This document shows positions 32,769 through 41,659 of a DNA stretch of 64,000 bases, one piece after another. How positions within the stretch are numbered: position 1 is the stretch's first letter; every line of letters begins with the position of its first letter. The position numbers and the translations under genes are program-made. Source of the DNA: JBFWRK01 sp050248955. GTDB lineage: Bacteria > Actinomycetota > Acidimicrobiia > Acidimicrobiales > Ilumatobacteraceae. A model generated the notes under the pieces. It saw nothing but the letters and a program-made list of their open reading frames with translations. It had not been told where the DNA came from and ran no database searches. The stretch covers positions 17,368 through 81,367 of the forward strand of contig JBFWRK010000019.1 of the NCBI GenBank assembly GCA_050248955.1, in the 5' to 3' direction.

Positions 32769-33893
32769 ATGCCGATGCGTCTCTACGACACAGCCCGTCG
32801 CGCAGTCGTGCCCTTCGAACCAGGACCGACGGTCACGATGTACACGTGCGGCATCACGCCGTACGACGCGACCCACCTCGGTCACGCGACCGTCTACGTC
32901 ACGTACGACGTGCTGCAGCGGCGGCTGATCGACCTCGGCCACACCGTGAAGTGCGTGCGCAACGTCACCGACGTCGACGATCCGCTGTTCGCCAAGGCTC
33001 GCCAGCTCGGCGTCCACTACCTCGACCTCGCGGCGGGGGAAGAGGCGCGCTTCGAGCGCGACATGGTGGCGCTCAACGTCCTGCCCGTCTACAGCACGCC
33101 GCGCGCGTCGTCGGCGATCCCCGACATCCGCGGCTTCATCGGGATGGTCCTCGACCGCGGCTTCGCGTACGAGGCAGCAGGCTCGGTGTACTTCGACGTG
33201 TCGAAGTTCGAGCAGTTCGGATCGCTCAGCCACTACACCGCCGAGGAGATGGTGGGATTCGCGAAGGAGCGCGGCGGCAACGTCGGCGATCCGAACAAGC
33301 GCAACCCGCTCGACTTCGTGCTGTGGCACCCGTCGGAGCCCGACGAACCGGCGTGGGAGACGATGTGGGGGCCGGGGCGCCCGGGCTGGCACATCGAGTG
33401 CTCGGCGCTCGCGCTGCGCGAGCTCGGCACCACGATCGACCTCCACGGTGGCGGCACCGACCTCATCTTCCCGCACCACGAGTGCGAGCGCGCCCAGAGC
33501 GAGGCCGCCACCGGTGAGCCCTTCGTGCGCCACTGGATGCACGTGGCGATGGTGTACATGGACGGCCACAAGATGTCGAAGAGCCTCGGCAACCTGGTGT
33601 TCATCGACCAACTGCGCGCGATCTGGGACCCGAGGGCGATCCGGCTGGCGATCATCGAGCACCACTACCGCACGGAGTGGAGCTGGGACGACGAGCTCAT
33701 GCCCCGGGCTGCAGCCCGGCTCGGACGCTGGCTGGGTGCGATCGACGGCGAGACCGGCGACGCGGTCGACGAGGTGCGCGACGCGCTCGACGACGATCTC
33801 GACACGCCGCGGGCGCTCGCCGCGATCGACGCCGCCGCCGATCGCGGCGAGAGCGTCCTCGATGCAGCAGGGCTCCTCGGCATCGAGCTGTAA
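32769..33893 (+). CDS. mshC: Cysteine:1D-myo-inosityl 2-amino-2-deoxy-glucopyranoside ligase
   Basis: 374 residues, class I cysteinyl-tRNA-synthetase fold. The stretch TCGITPYDATHLGHA is the MshC version of the HIGH motif (CysRS has CGPTVYD-x-x-H-I-G-H). KMSKSLGNL is the KMSKS loop; zinc ligands Cys in TCGIT, HIECSA and HHECE are present. It joins cysteine to GlcN-inositol in mycothiol synthesis, and mycothiol is restricted to actinobacteria. It lacks the C-terminal anticodon-binding domain of CysRS. ATG 32769 chosen; ATG 32775 is possible. Confidence 0.88.
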   Translation: MPMRLYDTARRAVVPFEPGPTVTMYTCGITPYDATHLGHATVYVTYDVLQRRLIDLGHTVKCVRNVTDVDDPLFAKARQLGVHYLDLAAGEEARFERDMVALNVLPVYSTPRASSAIPDIRGFIGMVLDRGFAYEAAGSVYFDVSKFEQFGSLSHYTAEEMVGFAKERGGNVGDPNKRNPLDFVLWHPSEPDEPAWETMWGPGRPGWHIECSALALRELGTTIDLHGGGTDLIFPHHECERAQSEAATGEPFVRHWMHVAMVYMDGHKMSKSLGNLVFIDQLRAIWDPRAIRLAIIEHHYRTEWSWDDELMPRAAARLGRWLGAIDGETGDAVDEVRDALDDDLDTPRALAAIDAAADRGESVLDAAGLLGIEL

Positions 33894-33985
33894 CGGCGCT
33901 GCTCGGTACGTCGCTGCGCCTGGCGGCGCGGGCGCTCGCTCATCAGCGGGGTACCATCCCGGGCTGAGACCGGAAGGAAGGTCGC

Positions 33986-34750
33986 ATGCCACACGCAGGG
34001 GCAGGCAAGTTGCAGGACCGATCGAAGGCGGTGATGTCGCCTCTCGCACGGCTGCTGTGGAAGTTCCGCCTCGAGGGGTTCGACCGACTGCCGGAGTCCG
34101 GTCCGGCGATCCTGTGCCCGAACCACGTGAGCTTCCTCGACTCGGCGTTCCTGATGCTCACCGTCCCGCGCCGGATCAGCTTCGTCGGCAAGGCCGAGTA
34201 CATGGACTCGTGGAAGACGAAGCTCCTGTTCCCGGCGATGGGCATGATCCCGATCGACCGCGCCGGGGGCGAGCGGAGCCAGGCGGCGCTCGACGCGGCC
34301 GAGGCGGTGCTTCGCCGTGGCGAGCTGTTCTGCATCTTCCCGGAGGGCACCCGCAGCCGCGACGGCTACCTGTACAAGGGGCGGACCGGCGCTGCCCGGC
34401 TCGCGCTGAAGGTCGGCTGCCCGATCTTCCCGGTCGGTGTCGTCGGGACACGCGAGATCCAGCCGCCCGACGCGAAGCTGCCGAAGGTCGGCAAGTCCTG
34501 CAGCATCAGCATCGGGCGCCCGATCGTGCCCGAGCGATATCGCAGCCGTGGCGACGACCACCTCGTGCTGCGATCGATCATGGACGAGGTGATGTACGAG
34601 ATCCGGGACATGACCGGCCAGGAGTACCGCAACGTGTACGCCGGCAAGACGGCCGACACCGAACCTTCGGTCGCCGCACGGGTCGCTCACGTGAACGACG
34701 TCGAGCATGCCCGTCCCGATCTGGAGCTGTCACTCAGCGCCAGGCGCTGA
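33986..34750 (+). CDS. plsC: 1-acyl-sn-glycerol-3-phosphate acyltransferase (PlsC-like)
   Basis: 254 residues. LPLAT motifs: block I CPNHVSFLDSAF (NH-x4-D), the glycine/arginine region PIDRAGGER, block III IFPEGTRSRDG and block IV CPIFPVGVVG. Makes phosphatidic acid from lysophosphatidic acid, or a related lipid. GGAAGGAAGG ahead of ATG 33986 is a strong ribosome site. It precedes thrS on the same strand. Confidence 0.88.
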   Translation: MPHAGAGKLQDRSKAVMSPLARLLWKFRLEGFDRLPESGPAILCPNHVSFLDSAFLMLTVPRRISFVGKAEYMDSWKTKLLFPAMGMIPIDRAGGERSQAALDAAEAVLRRGELFCIFPEGTRSRDGYLYKGRTGAARLALKVGCPIFPVGVVGTREIQPPDAKLPKVGKSCSISIGRPIVPERYRSRGDDHLVLRSIMDEVMYEIRDMTGQEYRNVYAGKTADTEPSVAARVAHVNDVEHARPDLELSLSARR

Positions 34751-34811
34751 CCCGCGGCGCCCGAATCGGCCAGGAGGACGACCCACCCGCCTCGGTAGGC
34801 TCGCCATCGTT

Positions 34812-36791
34812 ATGGCTGACATCTCCGTGTTCCTTCCTGATGGGTCGTCTCGTTCGCTACCCCTCGGGTCCACTGCCGCCGACCTGGCCGCCAGCATCGG
34901 CTCGCGGCTCGCGAAGGCGGCGGTCGCCGCGGTCGTGGACGGCGAGGAGACCGATCTCAGCCACTCCCTCGCCGACGGTGAGCACGTCGGCATCGTCACG
35001 GTCGACAGCGACGCCGGTCGTCACGTACTGCGCCACTCGACGGCGCACGTGCTCGCCCAGGCGGTCACGCAGCTCTTCCCGGGCGCGAAGTACACGATCG
35101 GGCCGGCGATCGAGGATGGCTTCTACTACGACTTCGATCTGCCCGGCGGCGCCACGTTCACGGAGGACGACCTGACGGCGATCGACGCCCGGATGCGCGA
35201 GATCATCAAGGCCGACCAGCACTTCGTTCGCAGCGAGGTGCCGGCGGACGAGGCGCTCGAGGTCTTCGCCGACCAGCCGTACAAGCGCGAGATCATCGAG
35301 CGCGTGCGTGGTGGCGGGGCCGACGGCAGCGATGCCGCCGAAGTCGGCGGCGGCGACACGATCAGCCTGTACCGGAACACCCCCGAGTTCGTCGACCTCT
35401 GCCGCGGCCCGCACGTGCCGTCGACCTCGCGTCTCGGCCACTTCAAGCTCATGAAGGTTGCCGGCGCGTACTGGCGGGGCAGCGAGACCGGGCCGATGCT
35501 GCAGCGCATCTACGGCACGGCGTGGGAGAGCAAGGCCGCGCTGGAGGCCCATCTGCACCGGCTCGAGGAGGCCGAGAAGCGCGACCACCGCAAACTGGCC
35601 GTCGAGCTCGACCTGCTGAGCTTCCCTCACGAGCTCGGTGGCGGCCTCGCGGTGTGGCACCCCCGCGGCGCCATCATCCGCAAGCTGATGGAGGACTACA
35701 GCCGCTCGCGTCACCAGAACGGCGGCTACGAGTTCGTCTTCACGCCGCACCTGTCGAACTCGCAGCTCTTCGAGACGTCCGGTCACCTCGCTTGGTACAA
35801 GGACGGCATGTACCCGCCGATGGAGATGGACAACGGCACGTACTACATGAAGCCGATGAACTGCCCGATGCACTGCCTGATCTACCGCAGTCGTCAGCGC
35901 AGCTACCGCGAGCTTCCGCTGCGCCTGTTCGAGCTCGGCACGGTGTACCGCTACGAGCGCGCCGGGACGCTCCACGGCCTGTTGCGGATCCGCGGCTTCA
36001 CGCAGGACGACGCGCACATCTTCACGACGGAGGAGCAGCTGCAGGCCGAGATCGGTTCCACGCTCGACTTCGTGATCTCGGTGCTGCGGGCGTTCGGCTT
36101 CGAGGACTTCCAGTTCTACCTGTCCACGAAGGACCCCGAGAAGTACGTCGGGTCCGACGAGATCTGGGAGCGGGCGACCGCCGCACTCGCCTCGGCGCTC
36201 GACAGCCACGGCCTCGACTACCAGCTCAAGGAGGGTGACGCCGCGTTCTACGGGCCGAAGATCGACATCGACGTGCGTGACGCGATCGGCCGCAAGTGGC
36301 AGCTCTCCACGATCCAGTGCGACTTCAACCACCCCGAGAAGTTCGACCTCGAGTACGTCGCCCCGGACAACACGCGGAAGCGACCGATCATGTTGCACCG
36401 CGCGCTGCTCGGCTCGGTCGAGCGGTTCTTCGGTGTGCTGATCGAGCACTACGCCGGTGCCTTCCCGGTGTGGCTCGCGCCGGTCCAGGCGCGGGTCCTG
36501 CCCGTCGCCGCCGCGCACGAGGCGTATGCCGCCGGCGTGGTGGCCCGGCTCACGGCGGAGGGCTTCCGCGCCGATCTCGTCGACGCCAACGACCAGCTCG
36601 GCAAGCGGATCCGCGCCGCGAAGCTCGAGAAGCTGCCGTACGTGCTCGTCGTCGGCGACGACGACGTCGCCGCCGGGACGCTCGGCGTGAACCCCCGCGG
36701 TGGCGAGGTCGAGCGGGGCGTCGCACTCGATGCGTTCATCGATCGTCTGCGCAGCGAGGCCCACGCGCCCGAGGTCGCTCTCGGCGCGTGA
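34812..36791 (+). CDS. thrS: Threonyl-tRNA synthetase
   Basis: 659 residues with the full ThrRS layout: TGS domain (about 1-60), editing/SAD domain with HSTAHVLA near residue 78, class II catalytic core (motif 2 RYERAGTLHGLLRIRGFTQDD, motif 3 HRALLGSVERFFGVLIEH), and the C-terminal anticodon-binding domain. MKPMNCPMHCL provides a zinc-site cysteine. The acidic GGGADGSDAAEVGGGD insert between ~173 and ~188 is unusual but harmless-looking. Essential gene. The HIT-protein start overlaps its stop (GTGA). Confidence 0.95.
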   Translation: MADISVFLPDGSSRSLPLGSTAADLAASIGSRLAKAAVAAVVDGEETDLSHSLADGEHVGIVTVDSDAGRHVLRHSTAHVLAQAVTQLFPGAKYTIGPAIEDGFYYDFDLPGGATFTEDDLTAIDARMREIIKADQHFVRSEVPADEALEVFADQPYKREIIERVRGGGADGSDAAEVGGGDTISLYRNTPEFVDLCRGPHVPSTSRLGHFKLMKVAGAYWRGSETGPMLQRIYGTAWESKAALEAHLHRLEEAEKRDHRKLAVELDLLSFPHELGGGLAVWHPRGAIIRKLMEDYSRSRHQNGGYEFVFTPHLSNSQLFETSGHLAWYKDGMYPPMEMDNGTYYMKPMNCPMHCLIYRSRQRSYRELPLRLFELGTVYRYERAGTLHGLLRIRGFTQDDAHIFTTEEQLQAEIGSTLDFVISVLRAFGFEDFQFYLSTKDPEKYVGSDEIWERATAALASALDSHGLDYQLKEGDAAFYGPKIDIDVRDAIGRKWQLSTIQCDFNHPEKFDLEYVAPDNTRKRPIMLHRALLGSVERFFGVLIEHYAGAFPVWLAPVQARVLPVAAAHEAYAAGVVARLTAEGFRADLVDANDQLGKRIRAAKLEKLPYVLVVGDDDVAAGTLGVNPRGGEVERGVALDAFIDRLRSEAHAPEVALGA

Positions 36792-37309
36792 GCGGCATCT
36801 TCGACCAGCTCTGGAGCGGTTGGCGCTACGCGTACGTCTCCTCCGGTGGCGTCGCCGGTGGCATCCACCGGACCGACTCGACCAGCATCTTCTCCCAGAT
36901 CCTCGCCTCCGGGATCCCCGATGACGAGGCGCTCATCGTGCATCGCGGCCCGACCTGCTTCGCGATCCTGAACCGATTTCCCTACTCGACCGGGCACACG
37001 CTGGTGCTCCCGTATCGCGAGGTGCCCGATCTCGAGGACCTGACTGCTGAGGAGATCGCCGAGCTGTGGGCGTCCGTGACCGCCGCGGTCCGGGCGCTCA
37101 AGGCCGCGTATCGCCCGGACGCGCTGAACATCGGCATCAACCTCGGTGAGGCCGCCGGCGGCAGCGTCGCCCGCCACCTGCACGTGCACATCGTCCCGAG
37201 GTGGAGCGGCGACTCGAACTTCATGACCGCGACGGCGTACACGCGCACGATCCCCGAGGCGCTCCCTGACACCTGGGCGAAGGTGCGTGCTGCCTGGGTG
37301 CAGCCGTAG
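36788..37309 (+). CDS. HIT-family nucleotide phosphorylase/hydrolase
   Basis: 173 residues. HIT motif RHLHVHIVPRW (H-x-H-x-H) near residue 140; N-terminal FDQLWSGWRYAYVSS and CFAILNRFPYSTGHTLVLP are close to the mycobacterial Ap4A phosphorylase type (Rv2613c family), which likewise follows thrS. It is expected to cleave diadenosine tetraphosphate-like nucleotides. The start is the GTG at 36788 overlapping the thrS stop, so expression is coupled to the synthetase that can produce Ap4A. Confidence 0.9.
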   Translation: MSGIFDQLWSGWRYAYVSSGGVAGGIHRTDSTSIFSQILASGIPDDEALIVHRGPTCFAILNRFPYSTGHTLVLPYREVPDLEDLTAEEIAELWASVTAAVRALKAAYRPDALNIGINLGEAAGGSVARHLHVHIVPRWSGDSNFMTATAYTRTIPEALPDTWAKVRAAWVQP

Positions 37310-37319
37310 CCTCTCCGTG

Positions 37320-37856
37320 ATGCCAGACGACGAACGCGATCAGGACCCTGCGGCCGGCGAGCTGCGCGATGCGCTACCGGACGACCTGAACGCGAGTGAG
37401 TTCGTCGGCCCATACCAGTTCCCCGACAACAGCCGTCGTCGCATCCCCGGGGTCATCTACCTGGCCGTGGCGGCCGGCTGCCTCGTCCTCTACCTCACCC
37501 GCAGCGACGACGCCGTCCTGATAAACCGGGGCTTCCTGCTCGCCGCTGCGCTGCTCGGCGCCGTGGGGATCTTCTCGATCACGTCGGGTTGGCGGATGGG
37601 CATCGACGAGAAGGAAGCGCTCGTCCGCGCCACGCAGGTGGTCGGGTTCCCCGTCGGGCACGCGTCGGCGCAGCAGGTGTGGCGCGGGCTGCGCAGCCGC
37701 CCCACGTGGCGGGTGCTGTGCTACTCCGCCGAGGAGCCGCCGAAGCAGCGCGGGTTCGTGCTCGTCGACGCGGTCGACGGCCGTACGATCGAGCACCTCG
37801 TCGAGGACAACCCGGAAGACCTGTCCGAGTGGTCGAGCCCGGCCAGCTCGGACTGA
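37320..37856 (+). CDS. Small membrane protein, two helices
   Basis: 178 residues, unrecognised. Acidic N-terminus (MPDDERDQDPAAGELRDALP) then two close hydrophobic helices (IPGVIYLAVAAGCLVLYL and GFLLAAALLGAVGIFSITSG), and a cytosolic tail with RPTWRVLCYSAEEPPKQRG. It starts 11 bases after the HIT gene and probably shares its transcript. ATG 37320 fits; a GTG three bases earlier is possible. Confidence 0.75.
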   Translation: MPDDERDQDPAAGELRDALPDDLNASEFVGPYQFPDNSRRRIPGVIYLAVAAGCLVLYLTRSDDAVLINRGFLLAAALLGAVGIFSITSGWRMGIDEKEALVRATQVVGFPVGHASAQQVWRGLRSRPTWRVLCYSAEEPPKQRGFVLVDAVDGRTIEHLVEDNPEDLSEWSSPASSD

Positions 37857-37892
37857 GCCAGGCGCCGGGAGGTTCTTGCCGCGACGGATCCG

Positions 37893-39173
37893 CTACGGCC
37901 GATCCACCGCCGGTCGATCCTCTGGCGATCGGGAGATGATCGGCAGCTCCATCGTCGCCGGGTCGATCACGAGGTGCTCGTCGGGCGCGTGGCGCAGGAC
38001 GTCGTCGACGTACGAGCGCCGTGCGACGTCGAGGCCGACGTCCGTGGCCGCCTGCTCCGACAGGAACCAGCGGTGCTCGAGCAGCTGGTGGAAGAACTCG
38101 GCCGGTTCGAGGCGCCCGGCGAGCTCCGCTGGGATGGCGGCGACGACCGGCTCGTAGACCTGATCGAGCCATCGGGTGGCGACGATGTTCTCGGGGAGGC
38201 GCTTGCCGTTGCGTCCCTCGAGCTCGAGCCCGAAGCGGCGGATGTCGTCGAGCAGCCGTCGGGCCTGGTTCTCCCCGGTGTTCAGGCCGGTGAGCTGCGC
38301 GAGGCGGGGGGCGAAGTACCCGATCTCGACGACCCGGGGCACGAGCCGCACCCGTTCGTCATCGCCGTCGGACGTGAACTCGAGCTCGCCGACGTCGAAG
38401 CCGAGCTCGTGCAGGCGACGCAGCCGTTCATCGATGCGGTACAGCTCGTCCGGTCGGAAGAGCTCTTCGGCGGTCAGCTCGTTCCAGAGCGCGTGGTACC
38501 TGGATTCGACCTGAGCGGCGGTCTCCAGCGGATCGATGCCCTCGGCGAGGTAGCCACCGAGCTGCAGGTCGATCAGTCCACCGGCGACGTTCTCGACCGC
38601 GATCGAGAGATCGGTGACGCGCTGGCCCTCGGTCAGCGATGGGTGCAGCTCGCCGGTCTCGACATCGACGACGAACGCAACGAGCGCGCCGGCGTCACGA
38701 CGGAAGAGCGTGTTCGAGAGCGAGCAGTCACCCCAGTAGAAACCGTTGAGGTGGAGCCGGGCGAGGAGGCCGACGAGCGAGTCGAGCAAGCGTTCGCCGA
38801 GGTACGGGATGCGCAGCCCGCGGCCGGAGAGCAGCACACGGTAGGTGAGCGCGAAGTCGAGGTGGCGCGTGATCAGCACCGCCTCGCCCTGGTGCTCCTC
38901 CCCGCGTCCGGTGACCACACCGAGCGACTGGCCGGCGGGGATGCCGGCATCGATCAGCGCCCGGAGGAGCCGGTACTCCCGATGGGCGAGCGCCTCGGGG
39001 AGCTCCTTCAGGACGTAGGTGATGTCGCCGTGCTCGTAGAACCGGACGACGTGGCGGTGGAGCCCTCCCGGATCGACCAACCCGTACTCGTCCGGCCAGT
39101 GCTCGAGCGACAGGTGCCACGGGAGTGAGAAGAGCGGCCGGTGCTCCGACGGGTTCGCGACCTGGAGGCGCAT
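37893..39173 (-). CDS. DUF4032 kinase-like protein
   Basis: 426 residues. The N-terminal half has a protein-kinase-like/lipopolysaccharide-kinase fold: YVLKELPEALAHREYRLL (Lys and Glu), AVLITRHLDFALTYRVLL, then the catalytic-loop-like LHLNGFYWGDCSLSNTLFR and a DVETGE in place of DFG. The C-terminal half matches DUF4032 (RRLLDDIRRFGLELEGRNG, LPENIVATRWLDQVYEPVV, HRWFLSEQAATDVG). Substrate unknown. ATG 39173 preferred; the codons upstream lack similarity. Confidence 0.82.
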   Translation of the reverse strand: MRLQVANPSEHRPLFSLPWHLSLEHWPDEYGLVDPGGLHRHVVRFYEHGDITYVLKELPEALAHREYRLLRALIDAGIPAGQSLGVVTGRGEEHQGEAVLITRHLDFALTYRVLLSGRGLRIPYLGERLLDSLVGLLARLHLNGFYWGDCSLSNTLFRRDAGALVAFVVDVETGELHPSLTEGQRVTDLSIAVENVAGGLIDLQLGGYLAEGIDPLETAAQVESRYHALWNELTAEELFRPDELYRIDERLRRLHELGFDVGELEFTSDGDDERVRLVPRVVEIGYFAPRLAQLTGLNTGENQARRLLDDIRRFGLELEGRNGKRLPENIVATRWLDQVYEPVVAAIPAELAGRLEPAEFFHQLLEHRWFLSEQAATDVGLDVARRSYVDDVLRHAPDEHLVIDPATMELPIISRSPEDRPAVDRP

Positions 39174-39180
39174 GGGCGCG

Positions 39181-39498
39181 TCAGTCCGCCGCCGCCTCCG
39201 CGGCTGTGGCGATGGCGCGAAGCAGCCGTCCGGCATCCAGTGCGTGCTGGCGGAGCGCGCGGAGATCGCCATCGTCCCACTTGTCCTGCGGGCGGGACTC
39301 GAGCTCGGTCGCGATCGCGCTCGACGACGCCGTCGATGTCCCGGCCGCCCGCGCCGCGGCGACGACCACCTGCTCGAGCTCGCCGATCATCCCACCGGCG
39401 ACCGACAGATCGCCATGGACCGGCGCGAGCGCCTCGCGCAGGCGGCGATCCATCGACCGGAACGCAACCGCCAGATCGGCCGGCGACGACTCGCTCAT
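39181..39498 (-). CDS. Small helical protein coupled to the EF-G-like gene
   Basis: 105 residues, predicted all-helical, Ala-rich, not recognised (MSESSPADLAVAFRSMDRRL, then DGDLRALRQHALDAGRLL). Its ATG at 39498 overlaps the stop of the upstream EF-G-like gene by four bases, so it is translated with it, and DUF4032 follows 7 bases after its stop. The three genes form one leftward operon. Confidence 0.75.
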   Translation of the reverse strand: MSESSPADLAVAFRSMDRRLREALAPVHGDLSVAGGMIGELEQVVVAAARAAGTSTASSSAIATELESRPQDKWDDGDLRALRQHALDAGRLLRAIATAAEAAAD

Positions 39499-41576
39499 GC
39501 GTGATTGCCTGGCATCGTCGCCTTGACCTTGTCGACGAGGTGCGTCGGGAGGACGTCGTAGTGGTCGTGCGCGGCGGTGAACCGGCCTCGGCCACCGGTC
39601 ATCGAGCGGAGATCGATCGCGTAGCGGACCAGCTCGGAGCTCGGCACGTGGGCCATGATCTCCTGCTCGCCGTTCCCGACGGCGTTGGTGCCGTGCACAC
39701 GCCCGCGACGGGAGTTGATGTCGCCCATCACGTCCCCCTGGTACCCGGACGGCACGGTGATCGTCACCGCCGAGACGGGTTCGAGCACCAGCACGCCGGC
39801 ACTCGCCATCGCTTCCTTCAGGCCCTGCGAGGCAGCGGTCTTGAACGCCATCTCCGAGGAGTCCACCGAGTGGTACTTCCCGTCGTAGCACTCGACCCGC
39901 AGGTCGACGACGGGGAAGCCGTGCACCCCACCCTGGGCCATCGTCTCCTCGATGCCCTTCTGGACAGCCGGGATGAACTGGCGGGGGATCGCACCGCCGA
40001 CGATCTTGTCGACGAACTCGAAGCCGCTGCCGCGATCGAGCGGGGCGACGCGCAGGTACGCCACCGCGTACTGGCCGTGACCGCCCGACTGCTTCTTCAC
40101 CTTGCCCTCGGCCTCGGCGCTGCCGGCCACCGTCTCGCGGTACGGCACGCGTACGTCCTCGAGCTCGACGTTGACGCCGAACTTGCGCGCCAGGCGTTCG
40201 AGTGCCACGGCGACATGCGTGTCGCCGAGTCCCCGGACGAGGGTCTGGCGGGTCTCTTCGTTGCGATCCACGACGAGCGCGGGATCTTCCGCCTGCAGGC
40301 GCTGCAAGGCGCCGCCGAGCTTGTCGTCGTCGGACTGGGTGCGCGGCCGGACCGCGACCGCGAAGACCGGCGGGATCGCAGCCGGGCCGGGCACCTTCAC
40401 CGGCGTGCCCTTCGGCGCCAGCGTGTCGCCGGTGCGGGTGTGGGCGAGCTTGGCGACGGCGGCGATGTCGCCGGCCACGACCGAGCTGACCGGGCTCTGC
40501 TCCTTGCCACGGAGGCGGAACAAGCCGTGCAACCGCTCGTCCGTCCCGCTCGAGGTGTTGATCAGGTGGTCGTCGGTGTTGATCGAGCCCGACAAGACCT
40601 TGAACACGGAGAGTTGCCCGACGAAGGGATCGGCGATGGTCTTGAAGACGACGGCGAGCGGCTTGGCCGAGGCGTCGGCGGTGACCTCCACCACGGTGTC
40701 GCCGGCCTCGACCGTGACGGCCCGATCGGCGGGGGAAGGGCCGATCTCGCAGATGAAGTCGGCCAGGCGGTCGACGCCGATCGATGTCAGCGCGGAGCCG
40801 AGCAGCACCGGGAACTCGACGTTGCCGAGCACCTCCTGGGCGAGCGTGCGCTCGAGCTCTGGCACCGACGGCACGTCGCCGGACAGGTAGCGCTCGAGCT
40901 GCTCGTCGTCGCCGGAGACGATCTCCTCGACGAGCGCGTCGTGCAGCTCGTGCTCCTCCGCCTCGATCTCGGGCGGCAGCGGCGCGGCGTGGTGCGTACC
41001 ACCAGGTTCGTACTCGAAGGCCTGATCGGACAGGACGTCGGCGACCCCGTGGAGCGAGCCTTCCTCACCGAGCGGGAGCTCGAGCGGGACGAAGCCGGAA
41101 CCCAACGTCGAGCGGAGCTGTTGCAGCACGCGGTGGAAGTCGGCGCGCTCCTTGTCCTCCTTGTTCACGAAAACCATGCGGGGCATGCGCAGCTCTGCGC
41201 AGCGCCGCCACAGCACCTCGGTCTGGACCTCGACGCCCTCGACGGCGCTCACGACGAAGACCGCGAGATCGGCGACCGACAGTGCGGCTTCGACCTCGGC
41301 CATGAAGTCCGCGTACCCGGGCGTGTCGATCAGGTTGATCCGGTAGGTCGTGTCGCTGTCCTTCCACTCGAACGGCGCGAGCGCCAGGGACAGCGAGATC
41401 TTCCGCTTCACCGACTCGGGCTCGGTGTCGGACGACGACGATCCGTCGTCCACCCTGCCGGCCCGCGGGATCGCCCCGGAGCGTGCCAGCAGCGCCTCCG
41501 CCAGCGTGCTCTTCCCGCTCCCGCTGTGTCCGAGAAGGACCACGTTGCGAATGTTCTCCGTTCCCGGATCGTTCAT
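39495..41576 (-). CDS. EF-G-like translational GTPase (FusA2 type)
   Basis: 693 residues with EF-G domain order. The G1 motif is GHSGSGKST (classical EF-G has GHIDAGKTT), G3 is DTPGYADF, so the catalytic switch II histidine of DTPGH is tyrosine, and G4 is NKED. Domains II-V follow, with KKQSGGHGQYAV and SGYQGDVMGDINSRRGRVHG intact. This matches the second EF-G-like group of actinobacteria (FusA2), not the ribosomal translocase; the exact role is unknown. Start ATG 41576 with GGGAG 4 nt upstream. Divergent from pgsA. Confidence 0.88.
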   Translation of the reverse strand: MNDPGTENIRNVVLLGHSGSGKSTLAEALLARSGAIPRAGRVDDGSSSSDTEPESVKRKISLSLALAPFEWKDSDTTYRINLIDTPGYADFMAEVEAALSVADLAVFVVSAVEGVEVQTEVLWRRCAELRMPRMVFVNKEDKERADFHRVLQQLRSTLGSGFVPLELPLGEEGSLHGVADVLSDQAFEYEPGGTHHAAPLPPEIEAEEHELHDALVEEIVSGDDEQLERYLSGDVPSVPELERTLAQEVLGNVEFPVLLGSALTSIGVDRLADFICEIGPSPADRAVTVEAGDTVVEVTADASAKPLAVVFKTIADPFVGQLSVFKVLSGSINTDDHLINTSSGTDERLHGLFRLRGKEQSPVSSVVAGDIAAVAKLAHTRTGDTLAPKGTPVKVPGPAAIPPVFAVAVRPRTQSDDDKLGGALQRLQAEDPALVVDRNEETRQTLVRGLGDTHVAVALERLARKFGVNVELEDVRVPYRETVAGSAEAEGKVKKQSGGHGQYAVAYLRVAPLDRGSGFEFVDKIVGGAIPRQFIPAVQKGIEETMAQGGVHGFPVVDLRVECYDGKYHSVDSSEMAFKTAASQGLKEAMASAGVLVLEPVSAVTITVPSGYQGDVMGDINSRRGRVHGTNAVGNGEQEIMAHVPSSELVRYAIDLRSMTGGRGRFTAAHDHYDVLPTHLVDKVKATMPGNHA

Positions 41577-41659
41577 CTGGCTCCCTTGGATCGTCGAGCG
41601 GCCCGTGGCGGATGGTAGCGGTGGCACGTGTGCCGTGCGACCGCCGGTAGCCTGATCCG

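Noticed and set aside
32769..33893. Cysteinyl-tRNA synthetase
   Set aside because: The HIGH region has the MshC form (CGITPYDATHLGHA) and the anticodon-binding domain is absent, so mycothiol ligase is the better call.
34857..36764. A 635-codon minus-strand frame across thrS
   Set aside because: thrS on the + strand is complete with all class II motifs; the other frame has no similarity.
39141..41618. An 825-codon + strand frame across the EF-G-like gene
   Set aside because: Antisense shadow of a clear translational GTPase; no domain and no start signal.
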